Both the position numbers and the translations under genes were made by a program. Of a stretch of 64,000 nucleotides of DNA, positions 13,101-24,690 are shown piece after piece. The DNA is from Oreohelix idahoensis. Its lineage: Eukaryota; Mollusca; Gastropoda; Stylommatophora; Oreohelicidae. The notes beneath the pieces are model-generated. The model did no database searches, had not been told where the DNA came from, and was given only the letters and a program-made list of their open reading frames with translations. The number at the start of each line of letters is the position of its first letter. The first letter of the stretch is position 1. The stretch is from the NCBI GenBank assembly GCA_024509875.1, contig JAMPIV010011333.1, positions 62,001 through 126,000 of the forward strand. Reading direction: 5' to 3'.

Positions 13101-13375
13101 TTAATGTGGCTGGGCACCAAATCTCTTATCCATCTATATGTACTATACATGGTCCTTTGTAGGATATCGGATAAAGAATTTATCGCCTAGAGAATATCCT
13201 GTGTAGTTTCACCAGAATTCTCTTAGAAAGTTTTTTGAGTGGACTAATTCCCGAGGAGAGACTGTGCATTCAACCTGCAGTCTGGAAGAGTTTCTTCTAG
13301 AGATTATCTTTTATTCTTCCATCAAGTCTGTCATACTTACACTTTCTCCCCTCAAAACACAACCATTTCGCTACA
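10168..13375. mobile_element. Insertion with TG...CA ends and 5-bp duplication, LTR-like
   Basis: The RTE frame stops at GGATTCC (ATTCC 10163-10167) and resumes after ATTCC at 13376-13380, giving a 5-bp target duplication. The insert begins TGTCACGAAGTG and ends CATTTCGCTACA, so its ends are imperfect inverted repeats with TG/CA termini. It is about 3.2 kb with no coding frame above 90 codons and no internal direct long repeats that I can see. TG...CA ends with a 5-bp duplication fit a long solo LTR or a non-autonomous LTR element. A DNA transposon is the alternative. TATA-like sequences lie near 12190 and 12323. Confidence 0.55.
11082..11376 (+). repeat. Four tandem hAT-like terminal motifs
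   Basis: The motif CAG(T/C)GGTT(C/T)TCAA(A/G)C occurs at 11082, 11155, 11222 and 11292, with spacings of 73, 67 and 70 bp. A reversed form, TTGAAAATCACTGCG, closes the block at 11361-11375. CAGTGGTTCTCAAAC is a typical hAT-family terminal inverted repeat. The block therefore looks like a hAT MITE whose left end has been tandemly amplified. Confidence 0.6.
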
Positions 13376-14548
13376 ATTCCGAGCTAACCGAAGTACTCAA
13401 GACCTAATCTTCACACTCAGACAGCTGAGTAAAAAGGCCCTTGAGTATAAGAGTGAGATCCATCTTTGTTTCATAGATCTGGAAAAGGCGTTTGACAGGG
13501 TCCCCTGGAGCAAATTTTAGGACTGTTTGGCAAGGAAGAACATTCCAGCACCTCTGATTCATGCTATACAGAGCTTCTACAAGTCTTGCAGAAATTATGT
13601 GAGGACAGCAAACCATAAGTCAGAAGAGTTCAGGACCACCATTGGTGTAAGACAAGGTGATATCCTGTCACCTTATCTTTTCATACTCCTCATGGACGAT
13701 GTTATCAAAGTAAGACAGGAGAGAACAAGAAAGTATTCAGTGGGGTACTGGAAGATGAGACAGGTCTGTATTTCAGAGCTGGCATTTGCTGATGATGTTG
13801 CCCTGATTGCTAAATCAGAGGCACATCTCCAATCCAACCTGCACGTCTGGAAGGAAGAGCTGGAGAAGAGAGGGATGATCATAAGCAGCTCTAAAACAAA
13901 ATCCATGGTGATATGAGAAGAAAGAAGACATCAGATTAAGCTGGGAGAATAGGTCCTGGAGCAGGTCGACCACTTTAAATATCTCGGAGCTATTATAGAC
14001 CGAAAGGGAGGCATCAAAGAAGAGTTGGCCACTCGAAAAGCTGGGAGACATTTTCAGGCCATAAATCGAGGATTCCTCAGCAAGAGAGAGGTTGGTAAGA
14101 AAACGAAGATGGCTGTATACCGCTCTACCTATGTCCCAGTCTTGACATATGGATGCGAGTCATGGGCAATGACTACAACCCACAAAAGCCAGATCCAAAC
14201 CTCAGAAATGAGGTATCTGAGGAAGGTGGTTGAAGTAACAAGAAGAGACATGGTCCGCCTAAAATCCCACCCCCTGCAAACCCAAGTAGAACAGTCCCAA
14301 CTAAGATGGTTTGGCCATGTCTGCAGAATTAGAGAAGATCGGCTATCACGACATGCACTGGAAACAAAGAGCCAGGGAACCAGACCCCCAGGACGACCCA
14401 GAGTCCGGTAGGAGGACAACATTAGACAATATTTGAAGGACCGAGGACTAGAATGGAACCAGGCCAGGAGGAAGGCAGCCGATAGGATAGTCTGGCGCTC
14501 TCTCTTCCAAACCTCTAACTTCGCGGTAGAAGGGGAACGACTAAGTAA
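13376..14548 (+). pseudogene. RTE-like ORF part 2: RT core and C-terminus (degenerate)
   Basis: Continues the reverse transcriptase after the nested insert: FIDLEKAFDRVPWSK, TIGVRQGDILSPYLF, then the catalytic box ELAFADDVAL at about 13778-13807. The C-terminal part reads TYGCESWAM...RWFGHVCRI and RPPGRPRVR. Stops include TAG 13518-13520 and TAG 13950-13952, both of which recur at the same codons in the copy at 54.0-54.4 kb, plus a TGA near 13915 and a TAG near 14410. Dead copy. Confidence 0.85.
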
Positions 14549-14564
14549 GTAAGTAATTGATCTG

Positions 14565-14780
14565 TTATCTTTAGAGTATCGAGGACTAACCGTCACGAAT
14601 AAACATTTGATGAATGTACTGACATGCGTAGATATCTGATACAACAAGAAAGAGAATCGTTAAACTCCAAGCTATCTGCAAAAGAAAAAAAAAGGTGAGC
14701 AAGTTTTCGATTAGTTTAAAGTAAATAACTGAAATAAATATAACTTTATTAGTTTCCTAATAACTGTTATATTATTTATC
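14565..14780. other. Unique flank between RTE and left duplication arm
   Basis: Non-coding and AT-rich. Similarity to the right arm fades in this interval, so the outer breakpoint of the inverted duplication lies near its end. Confidence 0.4.
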
Positions 14781-15004
14781 TAGATATAAACAGATCAGAA
14801 GACTCTATAAATGTTTAGATATTAAATATTTGAACAACTTCCACGACAAATTACTTTTCCCAGAAGCAATACAAACGAAGACAATCAGCCAATCACGAGC
14901 CAATTAAACAGAAGTGTCTGTTGCTCTTAGAAAGTGCAAATGAGAAAGTACGCAAGAAAAAAGTACATTCAAATACTCGCATCCAGATTTTCAAAATACA
15001 GGGT

Positions 15005-16066
15005 TTAAATATACCAACAGCGCTTAAATAGAGAAAGACAAATAATTCTTATACCGGTTTTCCTAAAAGTTTTGTTAACAGCGACGTAAATAATACAATT
15101 TCCAAAGCTGTTAACGCAAACTAAGAACATTTTAACTAACTCCAATATTGTTTGCAGCCCAATTTCTTGATCGAGCGGTTTAATTTTAGTAACATATACA
15201 ATTAGAAACCCAAAACCGCTACACATTATGTACAGTAAACATACGCTGATTAAAGTTTTAGTTGTTCTTGAAACTGATTTTTCTTTAGTTAGTAAGCATT
15301 TTAGAGTTCCTCCTCCAGATGTCATCTTCCTGCGTCGGTTAGTAATTACACTGACCTGGACTCCAATTACAGCACAACCGACGGTTACGAGAACAATTGG
15401 TACGATTCCTGTCATGTTGTTAACAATGTTGTTATATACTGCAAATACGCCGCTTCTTACATGCTGGTTATAGAGATCAGTAAAGATAATTAGTCCAAGC
15501 TGTATACCTTGTATCATAACTTGTTTAAACTGCAGGCAGAAAACATTCTGATAAATAACGGTGGCGGTACTTAGTAGAAAAAGACAAGATACCACGAATA
15601 TTGTTCGTAGCGGCGTCACGATGAAGCGGAATTTCAGTGGAAAAAATATGGCAAATATACGTTCTCCTGTAATCAATACAGGAATCATCATAGAACAACA
15701 AAGTCCAATATTATGAAAGCTTGAAAAAATAATGCACAAAACATACAAAATGTAATTGATATTTTCTGAGAACTTGAAGCCCACGGGAGCTGTTTCAGTA
15801 ATAATGTATCTAGGAAAGTTACATAGACCTGTCAGAAGAAAAACATCTGATACAGCCAGTGCGACAAGCAGTATGTTTGAACATATCTTGAATCCCAGTC
15901 GAGTCAGTACGACAATACTGGTCAAGTTCCCGATGACTCCCAATATACTAGTGCTGGGATATATCACATAATAAAATACCCAAATTATGTATTCAGCAGT
16001 TTCGTCGCTGACAAGTACAGAATGTTTAAGTAAGACTGTAATCACTAAAGTTGTGTTTGTCAACAT
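15005..16066 (-). CDS. Rhodopsin-class GPCR, chemosensory-receptor-like
   Basis: A complete single-exon 353-residue seven-helix receptor, acting in the plasma membrane and presumably coupling an extracellular ligand to G proteins. The N-terminus has an N-glycosylation site (NTT, 4-6). TM1 carries GN (46-47), TM2 reads LVALAVSD (67-74), and the TM3 end has ERIF in place of DRY (135-138). A basic third loop RRRK (244-247) precedes TM6 (about 270-291), and TM7 has NSFGNCIIY (319-327), a variant of NPxxY. Cys residues near 111 and 177 could form the usual TM3-loop disulfide. The start is the first ATG of the conserved frame and matches the paralogue's. This style is typical of receptors annotated as chemosensory in gastropods; ligand unknown. 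The duplicate at 59157-60224 is about 83% identical by eye. Confidence 0.9.
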   Translation of the reverse strand: MLTNTTLVITVLLKHSVLVSDETAEYIIWVFYYVIYPSTSILGVIGNLTSIVVLTRLGFKICSNILLVALAVSDVFLLTGLCNFPRYIITETAPVGFKFSENINYILYVLCIIFSSFHNIGLCCSMMIPVLITGERIFAIFFPLKFRFIVTPLRTIFVVSCLFLLSTATVIYQNVFCLQFKQVMIQGIQLGLIIFTDLYNQHVRSGVFAVYNNIVNNMTGIVPIVLVTVGCAVIGVQVSVITNRRRKMTSGGGTLKCLLTKEKSVSRTTKTLISVCLLYIMCSGFGFLIVYVTKIKPLDQEIGLQTILELVKMFLVCVNSFGNCIIYVAVNKTFRKTGIRIICLSLFKRCWYI

Positions 16067-17415
16067 ATTTGTCTCTATAAGTTGAGTTTGGAGATGTCTC
16101 TTTCACATAGATATATTTTCTTCTGAATAGTCTGTGCAGGTGACTGAAATATTTATAGAGTTGTTTTTTTCTGATGTAAATTACCACGAAAATAGTACGT
16201 AAAGTCTCTTAATATCTGTTTCTTAATTTTATGACATAAATCAGTGACAATCAGAATGTTCCGAATAACCCTTCTGTGTTGTGAAGGAAATAATTGTGTT
16301 CTTATTATTAAATTACTTTGCCCGCCTCCAACAATTTTTTAAGAAAAGATACACTGTCATTGTCATGTTTAACACTGTAAAAATTATATCAGAATGTTCC
16401 ACAATTATGTGACCACTAGTTTACTTTAAACAAAATAATACACCCATTTCACGTTAACAAAGTGTCTTCAGCGTTTTATCAATACAGAACGCCTTAGTAT
16501 TACAAGTGCTCGGTGAGAAAGACGACAAAGTCTGAACTTGCACCTATTCACCGCAAAACGCGTAGACAAATATGGTATATTATCTTTATTATCAAATTTC
16601 TGAGAGCTTATGTGAAAAGGAAAGAACAGAGGAGGTATTCATGCGCTGAAATAATTGGCGGTCTTTACATTTCTGTACAAACATTGCTTTTTTCATAAAA
16701 ATAATCACAACTATTTTAAAGCGTATACAGTAAGTTATTAATGCTTCGATAGTTGAATCTCAAACTCATTTGTCTTATTTTTGTTTTATAAAGATGATTT
16801 AAAGATACATAATTTAAATAAACCCAGTTCCGTTGGTAATTTTCTTCTGCTTTGTTTTTAAATGTTCCAGCGTTTAGTTCATGTACATTTTATTGAAAGT
16901 CTATAATGTTTTGACAAAATGTTCGCTATCATAAAGTGTTTATCTTTGTAAAGTGTTAGCTTTGTTGCAAAGAAAAATAATTAACCTTAAATTGTAGCTT
17001 TATACTTAAAACTATGGGTCAAGTACCCGTAATTTGAGAAAATTCCAGAATAATTATTTATAAACTCATTAGGTTCTCTACAGAAATGTTGTTGCTATTA
17101 TTGAGGAAAACGGTACGTCATAATTTTCACTAGGCAATTTGAAACAACGAATTCTGTCATGGCACTTTACAGTACAAACCTTCTTAATTGAGGGAAAATG
17201 GAAATAATGAAAAAGGTCTGAAACAAACCACCTTCACAGACTAAATCTAATGAAAGTAATCATCAAAAATAAAATATTAGAAAAAACAAAGTAATGGATC
17301 AAGACGTCTGTTTGGGGGAATCCTTATAAGTTCCAGGGGATTTACATGAGCTTTAAAGAAGAAAACAGACAAGAAAAAATATTAAAGAAATAATAAGTGC
17401 AGCCAAATCAATTTA
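16067..17415. other. 5' flank of the left GPCR, conserved with right arm
   Basis: Non-coding and AT-rich. Almost all of it aligns with 57830-59156 in reverse complement. It must contain the receptor promoter, but no single element can be picked out. ORF-like stretches such as 16513-16698 are not preserved as coding in the other arm. Confidence 0.5.
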
Positions 17416-18917
17416 TACAGTTCAAAAAACAGAAACGCAACATTATTGCAGTGGTAATGGACACCAAATTTCAAACTTGTACCAAAATTTTATTTTACGG
17501 AATTAATGTTTCAATCTTGGCATGAAGAAACTTTCAGACTTTAACAATGAAATGATGTTCATTAAATTTGGTTTGGACTTTTATTCTTTGCGACTGAGGC
17601 CTCCGTTTCAGTAAGGTGTATGGCCTCCTCTGGCCTCTATCAGAGAACGACATCTCCTTGACATGGATCCGATTAGCCGTTGGATCTGTTGTTGTGGGAT
17701 GGCTGCCCACTCTTCCCGCAGTGCAAGAGACAACTGTCGGAGATTGGCTGGAGTCACGTCTCGCTGGCGGAGTCGTCTGTCAAGTTCATCCCATAAGTGT
17801 ACTATGGGGTTCATGTCTGATGACATGGCTGGCCACGGAATGGTCTGGACGTTGTTGTCAGCGAGGAACTGGGTGGTGAGTTGTGCCACATGAGGTCGAG
17901 CGTTATCCTGCTGAAAAATCGACCCTCGTGCACCCAGAAGTTGAAGGACGTGAGGACGAAGAATTTCAGCGACGTATCGTTGGGCATTCAGGCGTCCTTC
18001 AATTTGCACCAGGTCACTTCTTCCCATGAAGTTCATTGCACCCCACATCAGTACACCTCCACCACCATGTGGGGGAGCCTCATCAACGCTGTTCTGGGCG
18101 TAGCGCTCATGGACTCTGCGGTAAACTCTTCTCCGTCTATCGTGTCGCTAGAGCACAAAAAAAATGATTCATCACTAAACCAAACCCGTCTCCAGTCATT
18201 CCCAACGGTCCATTGAAGATGCTGGTTCGCCCACTGCAGTCGGTTCTGGCGATGCCGGTCCGTAAGAACAGGACATCTGTAGGGTCTTCTAGCCCAAAGA
18301 GCAGAGTCGTGCAGCCGGTTCCTGACAGTTTGATCTGAAATTCGACGAGCTGCTGACATTGACTGGACTGTGGAGGACGCAGATGCAAGTCGATTCCTGA
18401 GGTGACGCAGCCGTATGAAGCGGTCTTCGGCAGGAGTTGTGACTCTGGGTCTTCCACTGTGCGGCCGGTCTGCCACTGAGCCAGTTTCTTGAAATCGCCT
18501 CCAAAGACGACTAATGGTGCTTCTAGCCACATTAAATTGTCTGGCCACTACATTTTGTGACTGTCCAGTCTGTAAACGTCCATTGGTGATGAGTCGTACT
18601 TGCGCATTGAATTTTCAACTGAATTTATTCGAGGAGCGTCAATCTTTTATAAGCATTCAATAACATGGTCAGAGAGTTTTGTATTCAGTAAGTTTCACGG
18701 AATTCTCGTGAACCTGTCACGAGTTATTGTCAAAAATGTTGTTTTGACCTTGACCTCTTTCATGACCTCACGAATCATGAGTTGAGTACAATTCAGGTAA
18801 CCACGAGAAGTTAATGACCAGATGGACACAGTCCATAGGTTGACTGATGTCCAATCAGCTAATATCTTTTATAAAAGTAACACCAAAAAAGTTGCGTTTC
18901 TTTTTTTGAACAGTATA
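17414..18917 (-). mobile_element. Tc1-like DNA transposon, ~1.5 kb, with TA duplication
   Basis: Terminal inverted repeats TACAGTTCAAAAAACAGAAA (17416) and, reversed, TACTGTTCAAAAAAAGAAAC (18915) flank a transposase gene, with TA on both sides (17414-17415, 18916-18917). The right duplication arm has the uninterrupted site with a single TA at 57828-57829. This proves both the insertion and its boundaries, and places it after the duplication. Confidence 0.92.
17608..18548 (-). pseudogene. Tc1-like transposase, frameshifted, catalytic Glu lost
   Basis: Cut-and-paste transposase read right to left. The N-terminal helix-turn-helix is FNVARSTISRLWRRFQ, followed by GRPRV, then the catalytic core WFSDES (first Asp), FQQDNARPH (second Asp) and DMNPIVHLWDEL. 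In Tc1 proteins the last box is NPIEHLW-like (DD34E). Here the third catalytic residue is Val, so the enzyme should be inactive. The gene is in two frames (18048-18548 and 17608-18048). The shift probably lies at the A8 run 18157-18164, which could be a true lesion or a consensus error. Total length of about 310 codons is near the family norm. Confidence 0.88.
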
Positions 18918-20386
18918 GTAATCATTTTTTCTCAGCGTCAGTATCAACAATAACGTGGAATTTACTCATAATATTTATGAGCCAGTACGAAGCTGATGCG
19001 AGAAGAAAGAATACGAACAAATATCACTGTGTCCACGACAGGGGCTCAGGTAACATTTCTCAGAGCACTGGATATTTCGGATGATTTGTATCCGGCAGTT
19101 CTAATCATACTTTTCTTTATAGTGTAAAATTTAAAGGGGCAACAAATATCTCTTGAGATTAAGGGATATAATTGACAGAGTCGTAAATCTTCATAAACCA
19201 CCCTGTCGCTCTTGTCGTAGGAGACAGTATAAGCACGTAGTTATGTGTTTTTGAACAAGTGTGTATAATGTAGTTTTTCAGCAGAGCTGATTCAGTGGCC
19301 ATGAAAATGACTCGGAACACCGTGAGAAGTGCAGATATGGGGCTCTGTTGGAGCTACGACATGCACAAGAAACAAGTAATTTAATCTTTTATTGTTCTAG
19401 AATAAAAAGAAATGATCAAACGGATAAGCAGATTTGAAACATGCAAGCAACACATGAAATATAAGCGATTAAAATTGCTAAATTGAACGTCACAGCAAAA
19501 AAAAAAAATAAACAAAAAATTCGTGAACTCAAAGAAAAATAACAGAAATGGCAGAGTTCATTGTTAAAGCAACGAATATTTACAGTATGATATAAAACTG
19601 TGTACGTAATCGATACAATAAAAAGGAAGCACGTAGCAATGACGTGTTGATTTGAGGAGACCTCCAGAAAACTTTAAATGGCATCATGTGGAATAGGCTT
19701 CATTCTCACCTCCCTAGAGAGATGGATGCAGTCAGCGACCCATAGCTAGGCTGCTTGCGTCAGGGTCAGCGAACCAGAGCTGACCAAGACCCTACTTCAC
19801 CTCCAAGTGGTGGTCATGGAAACAGGCAGCACCACTGCAGTCTGGCTGAGTGAGTAGGGATCGAAGTGGGAAGGCAAACCCGGTCCCAAAAAATGCCGTG
19901 CTGAAGTCGGATGTGTCGGCCGAAAGGTGCAAATATCGCAGCTTTGCTGTAAACGGACACAAGGCAACCAACGCCCTTTTCAGGACGAACGAGGAAGAAG
20001 AATGGTGCCCACATATTCCCCATGCAGTAACAATATCAATAAAGAAATCGAATTCTCAGACAGAATACCCTCTACTATCAGGGAAATAAACAGCAACGAT
20101 GCACACTTTTTCACAAAGGCTGCAGTATAGAAAAGCTTCGCTCGTGTAGACTCTTGGTACATACATTAATAACAATGTTATTAATTAACATTTTAACTAC
20201 AACATTCTAATATTATGTCCTGAATATGCACAGCATATCCTCACTATACTTCACTATAACATTAATAGGTACTTACAAATCACATATACCCATGGGACAA
20301 ATAAAACAATCCAGACCAGAAGAAGCAAATTCACAAGTAAATTTTGTACTAACTCTTTTATCAAAGAGGAAAGACTTAATAGATGT
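18918..20386. other. Arm sequence, non-coding, with a better-conserved block
   Basis: Aligns with about 56360-57827 in reverse complement. The stretch at about 19670-20030 is visibly more similar to the right arm (56740-57080) than its surroundings. It is GC-richer and open in one frame in both arms on the antisense side (...VRPEK...FAPFGRHIR...GIFWDRV). It may be an old transposon fragment or an unrecognised exon. There is no start/stop structure that would make it a gene. Confidence 0.45.
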
Positions 20387-20714
20387 CTGGAGGTGATCCA
20401 AAATGCCACCCATGCACAGTCCATTGCCCTGCTCTTGTTTATATTACAATAAAAAATTCGCTACCTATGACGAGAAGATATTTTAACATTATACACACAA
20501 GGAAACTAAGAAAGCCAGATTAAGGAGATATGTGAACATGAGTAGAGTCTAGAGACTATCATTGCTGAGGAGTGGAAGACTGCATGGAAACAAAGTGGTA
20601 AAAGTAGACAAGGTCATGCTTTACCAACAGAACCAACATGAAACTACCAAATAAATGAAGAAATGAAAGTACTATTAAACAGAAAGTTAGTGGCGCCTCC
20701 GACTAGGTACTGGA
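20387..20714. mobile_element. 318-bp insertion with 5-bp duplication, unclassified
   Basis: The right arm reads straight through this point (rc of about 56355-56366). On the left, CTGGA at 20387-20391 is repeated at 20710-20714 around a 318-bp insert. It has no coding frame and no clear inverted ends. A short non-autonomous element is likely; family unknown. Confidence 0.55.
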
Positions 20715-20761
20715 TACTTTATTAAGGAACCATACTGACATGAATGTGACAGAATAGCGCG

Positions 20762-22550
20762 TGACGTATAATGGAAATATAGCCTACTGTATCCGACAGC
20801 CTTTCGTGACCTCGGCGTAGTTCTAAAATTCGCTAGCAAGCCATGCATTAACACCCTGCGCTTACTCATTTTAATCTACGCCTTTTTTTCTTGAGATGTA
20901 AACAAACAGAAAATATTACCAACTCCCGCGACCTGCCAGGTAACAGGGAGCGAACTCTGATTTGTTTACAAAGTTTCTCACGCGAGCTGATCTGTCAATC
21001 ATCGGACATCGGACATATCGCACGTGGGATAAACACTTATCCATTTGATGTTCGTTCTCAGGGAGAAATCTCTGACGTCGATTAGCATTTCGTCTCGAGA
21101 CGTGAGCGATTTTGAAAGAAACTCCGTTATCGCAACGAGGGACTTTGATGTTGGTCAAGCAGCGCTCGACGAGAGAAACGGTCGGCGGCTTGGAGGACTT
21201 TTCATCTGGTCCACAGTTTCTGAATTCTTATAGTTCGCACGTTAATGCGAAATTAACACCATTAGGGATAAGAGAGCCAATGAATATATATAAACAGTTG
21301 TTCCTTAAACTCAATTATCAGTTGTCGCTCCGAATTTTGGATAATCTAAGCACGTTATTCTAGAGCCATTGTGGGGGTGTGTTAATAGCATTTCGTGGGG
21401 ATTGTTTCATTTCTGATCTGTGGTAATAGAAATTAGCATTTACGTGATTTAATGTATTAAGTTTACCATTATAATTCACTGTGATTTTCTAGCGTTAAAA
21501 CTAGTGAAATAAATAACGCGTTGCTATTTTTCTTTGCCAGAGGTGCAGTTAAATGATAATTTTAACACCCGCTTCTCACACCAGAAGATACGGTTTAGTT
21601 GACTGATTAACTGTTAAGCGCGACTAAAGTGACCGAATAGGATTCACGTTTATTTCATTTTTGTGTTTTATAGTAAGTGACTATCGTTTATACCTTATGA
21701 CTAAACTAACAGGCGCCGACAATAAAATAATGATTAACGACAGACGATATTTGTAAGTGCGCGTAAGGGTAATTAAACCGTAGTTGACAGTGTGAGCTGA
21801 TCTTTAACGCGCGCGCAGAGGGGCGGGAAGGTGCATACCTTGGTCCGAACCTGAAAGTGCAGCGCGGGCGAAAAGCTGACCGTATAGTTGTAAATAAAGT
21901 CACCGTGTGCCTTTAAGCAGGACTGCCGGAGAGGGAAAGAGATCGTCTTGTCCCCGCCCATGTACATATAGAATAGTTGCATTTCTTTTTCATAATGTCT
22001 TGTTTATTTCTCGCAGATCTGACAGAGCGGCCAGCAGTTTTTATTTATTATAGTCTCCAGATAATGATGTGATTTATGTTGTCTTCTTCGTGGCTTACGA
22101 GTCCCCAAGTTCATGTTGTGAACAAAACTGGCTAAAAGACAAATAAACATTTAACTATTACGTTTAACTGGACTATCAATTCCCAGATATTTTTTTTTCC
22201 AATTTTATCAGCCAACGGGAGTGGTATATGAAATAATATCAATATCTGACTTTTGACAGACGCAGCACCGGAAATATTCCGAAAGTTGCGCTGTTTCAAA
22301 ATCGGCACTCACCACAGATCCAGCCGATAGGATTTACCAATCAATCAATTACCATCATCAGTAACATTTTTATTAACAACTAACTGTGTCCAAATACTAG
22401 AAGTATTTTTTCCAATCTTTGCTGTGAACACAAGATCTCGATTTTTTTTCTATAATTAACTATTCGAGGTGACAGTATTGATCCAGGAGTACACCACCAA
22501 ACGTGGCGTCCACCTTATAAAGTTATCATCAAGGCTGGACTGGGGCCAAA
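20762..22550 (+). repeat. LTR-like repeat B, copy 1
   Basis: Aligns over about 1.8 kb with 25567-27640 in the same orientation. It starts TGACGTATAATGG..., includes a TATA/initiator pair, and ends near CACCACCAAACGTGGCGTCCACC, where TGGCGTCC resembles a tRNA primer-binding site right after an LTR. No coding frame. It is absent from the right arm, which reads from the equivalent of 20755 to 23360. A solo or truncated LTR is the best reading; exact ends are uncertain. Confidence 0.55.
21284..21323 (+). promoter_or_regulatory. Putative LTR core promoter in repeat B1
   Basis: TATATATAAA (about 21285-21294) is followed by ATCAGTTGTCGCTC starting at 21317. Both motifs and their ~30-bp spacing are preserved in copy B2 (26108-26143), despite divergence of the surrounding sequence. 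Confidence 0.5.
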
Positions 22551-22883
22551 TATGACACTGAACACTGACATTATCAATATCGATTAATATATTCAGGATA
22601 ACTGAATATCCCAGGAAATATCACCAAGATTAGGTAAGGAGCGAGAGCGTGGCCACGTATGACAGAGAGAGAGATTGAATATATTTTTGTTACGGTAGCT
22701 TGTACCAAACTCGTAATTGTGCTTTTAAACATTGTTTACTTTACGGAGTAGCACGTATTAGGAACTTTGTTTTTCTTTACAATCTATGCTATAACCTAGT
22801 GTTAAACTTTTTTGACCTTTGAGATATTAACTTGTTGGGTTCTTATCTTCTCAATGAGAGGACGGCTCAGGTATTCTGTTATT

Positions 22884-22961
<78 letters not shown>

Positions 22962-23359
22962 CTGATTTTGTTTGATCTCTTTTAGATATTCGATGTTGCA
23001 AAGTTTAATGATAATAAACAACAAAAGAACTAAACTTTGTGTGTTGGTCAGACCCATACCCATTTAACCATAGTTTTTTTTTCACGTGTGTGTGTGTCTT
23101 GTTGTCACATAGCTGTGTGTTTGTGGTTAGTGAATCTTAAATTTCTAAATAAAGGGAGGTGCAAGATTGTCTTATACTAAATTATAGTTGTATAGATAGG
23201 CTGGACTAGAGAAACTACTCAGTCCAGAGACAGATCTTCTCCTTAAACTATTTATTCGTGAAAAATCTATTTTCTTACATCTTTACTTCTCACGTATTAT
23301 CACCATCCCCTATATTCAGGCGGGACCATAAATAACTCTAAAACCTATCAAAACGCGAC
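22551..23359. other. Left-only insertion remainder with microsatellite
   Basis: Lies inside the block missing from the right arm. It holds a GAGA-rich phrase, the TA microsatellite and AT-rich sequence. If repeat B is an LTR, this would be leftover internal or flanking DNA. No coding frame. Confidence 0.4.
22887..22958. repeat. (TA)n microsatellite, about 70 bp
   Basis: Uninterrupted alternating TA. The length is likely to be polymorphic or mis-assembled. Confidence 0.95.
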
Positions 23360-23739
23360 ATGGGGAGACCCTTCTCGACCTCTGTTTCACTATAGCAGTA
23401 TCAGTTACATTTTTGTACTGATTTTTATTGCGTGCTTTCAATTGTCGCACTTTCTGTCTTTCTCTACTATGTGTAGCGGATATTTTGTATTTTCCTTCTT
23501 ACACCCCTCTCAGAGATAAGTCATCACGTCTGTTTGTTACCCGTCCCTTCCCTAAACATCTACAGGAACGTCTGAGATAATATTATTGACAACCATGTTT
23601 GTTAATATCGGCAGCGGCCGACATCAGACATCAGCTTAACAATAAATCTCCCAGCGAATGTGTTTAATTGCTGATAAGGCCAGACTGCGCTCGTTGCAAA
23701 GTTGGTAATACGGGATGACACATTTTTTGGAGATGTACA

Positions 23740-24690
23740 TGTAAACATATTCTATCTGTACTAATTAACCTTTTCATTTTAGATGTAAAATAAGGATAAA
23801 TCTATTCAATTTAAATGTAAAGAAAGTTTCCTCTCGAGGGATTAAGTGTAGTTCTCATCAAGGGTAAATTCTGAGTTAGATGGGATGGTAGAATAGGAGA
23901 ACGAGGACACATAAGTATGTGTTGGGAAACGCAATATTCAGGAGAGCGTTTTGTTTCTATTCTTTTACCATAGTTGTTGGTGGTGGTACCAGTGAAGGTA
24001 CTAATCTCTGGATTAAAGTGAGGGTAGAAGTGTACTGTCGTAGAAACGCGGGGCCAGCTTGGCAAATACTCCTAGATTGTTCTGGGAACGTGCTGCACCT
24101 TTGAGCTCAACCAGAGATGTTAGAACTCCAGTGACGTATCTGTACACTACCCATCAGCCGGAGCAGAAATTACTATTGGCAGCTAGGTGAAACCTATAAG
24201 CTGCCAAAGTGAACTTTTTTCATAAAACCTACTATCATTCAAAGAAGAACATTTTCTTTTATACTATTCAATTATTTTAACCCTTGTTAAAACAAAATGA
24301 TTATTAAACCTGTTATTTGTTAAAATACAAATTTAACTTCGATTTAATCATTTTAAATGTACTGCATGTTTGTCTCAGTCAATTTACTAAACACACTCTA
24401 AACAGAGCTATAGCAGAATAATAAGAATTCCACTGAGTAAATCAGAGGTATGGGCTTGACGAGCTAAAAATAATAATTGCTTAATCCTTCACAAAAGTTG
24501 TTGGCAGATCCTAAAATTAACGTGCTCAGCAAATGCAGCCTTGTTTTCGCTTTTCTGAATATCTTGTGAACACTACAACTCTGCGAAGAGTAATATTGTG
24601 CGAAGGTAGAACACCTTTTAGACCCATATTAGATACTCTTGAGCTTTGGCCACTTTAGGACCATTACTGCAAAGCAGGGGAGGCAAAACC
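23740..24690 (+). repeat. Repeat D, copy D1 (left arm)
   Basis: About 0.95 kb that recurs directly at 35573-36310 (truncated), and inverted at 44750-45745 and 55067-55950 plus 51840-51945. Shared landmarks are CCATAGTT(G/A)TTGGTGG, AATTCCACTGA(G/A)TAAATCAG, CACAAAAGTTG(T/C)(T/C)GGCAGAT and CTGCAAAGCAGGGGAGG. It shows no coding capacity. It is either a dispersed non-autonomous element or an internal duplication older than the palindrome. Confidence 0.7.

Larger units (their letters stand above)
8229..14553 (+). mobile_element. RTE-like LINE, copy 1, interrupted by a nested insertion
   Basis: A near full-length non-LTR retrotransposon. The 5' end is GGCTGAAAAAGGAGG followed by an APE-like endonuclease and RT frame, ending in (TAAG)n with an 11-bp target-site duplication. 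Removing the nested 10168-13375 insert leaves about 3.1 kb. This is the same length and order as the copy at 51946-55066, to which it is highly similar throughout. A single EN-RT ORF, a ~3-kb size and a tetranucleotide 3' tail fit the RTE group. That clade call is inference. Many stop codons make it dead. Confidence 0.85.

Noticed and set aside
14129..14647. 172-codon minus-strand open frame
   Set aside because: Antisense of the RTE C-terminal region; the same antisense frame appears at 54545-54943 only because the LINE copies are related.
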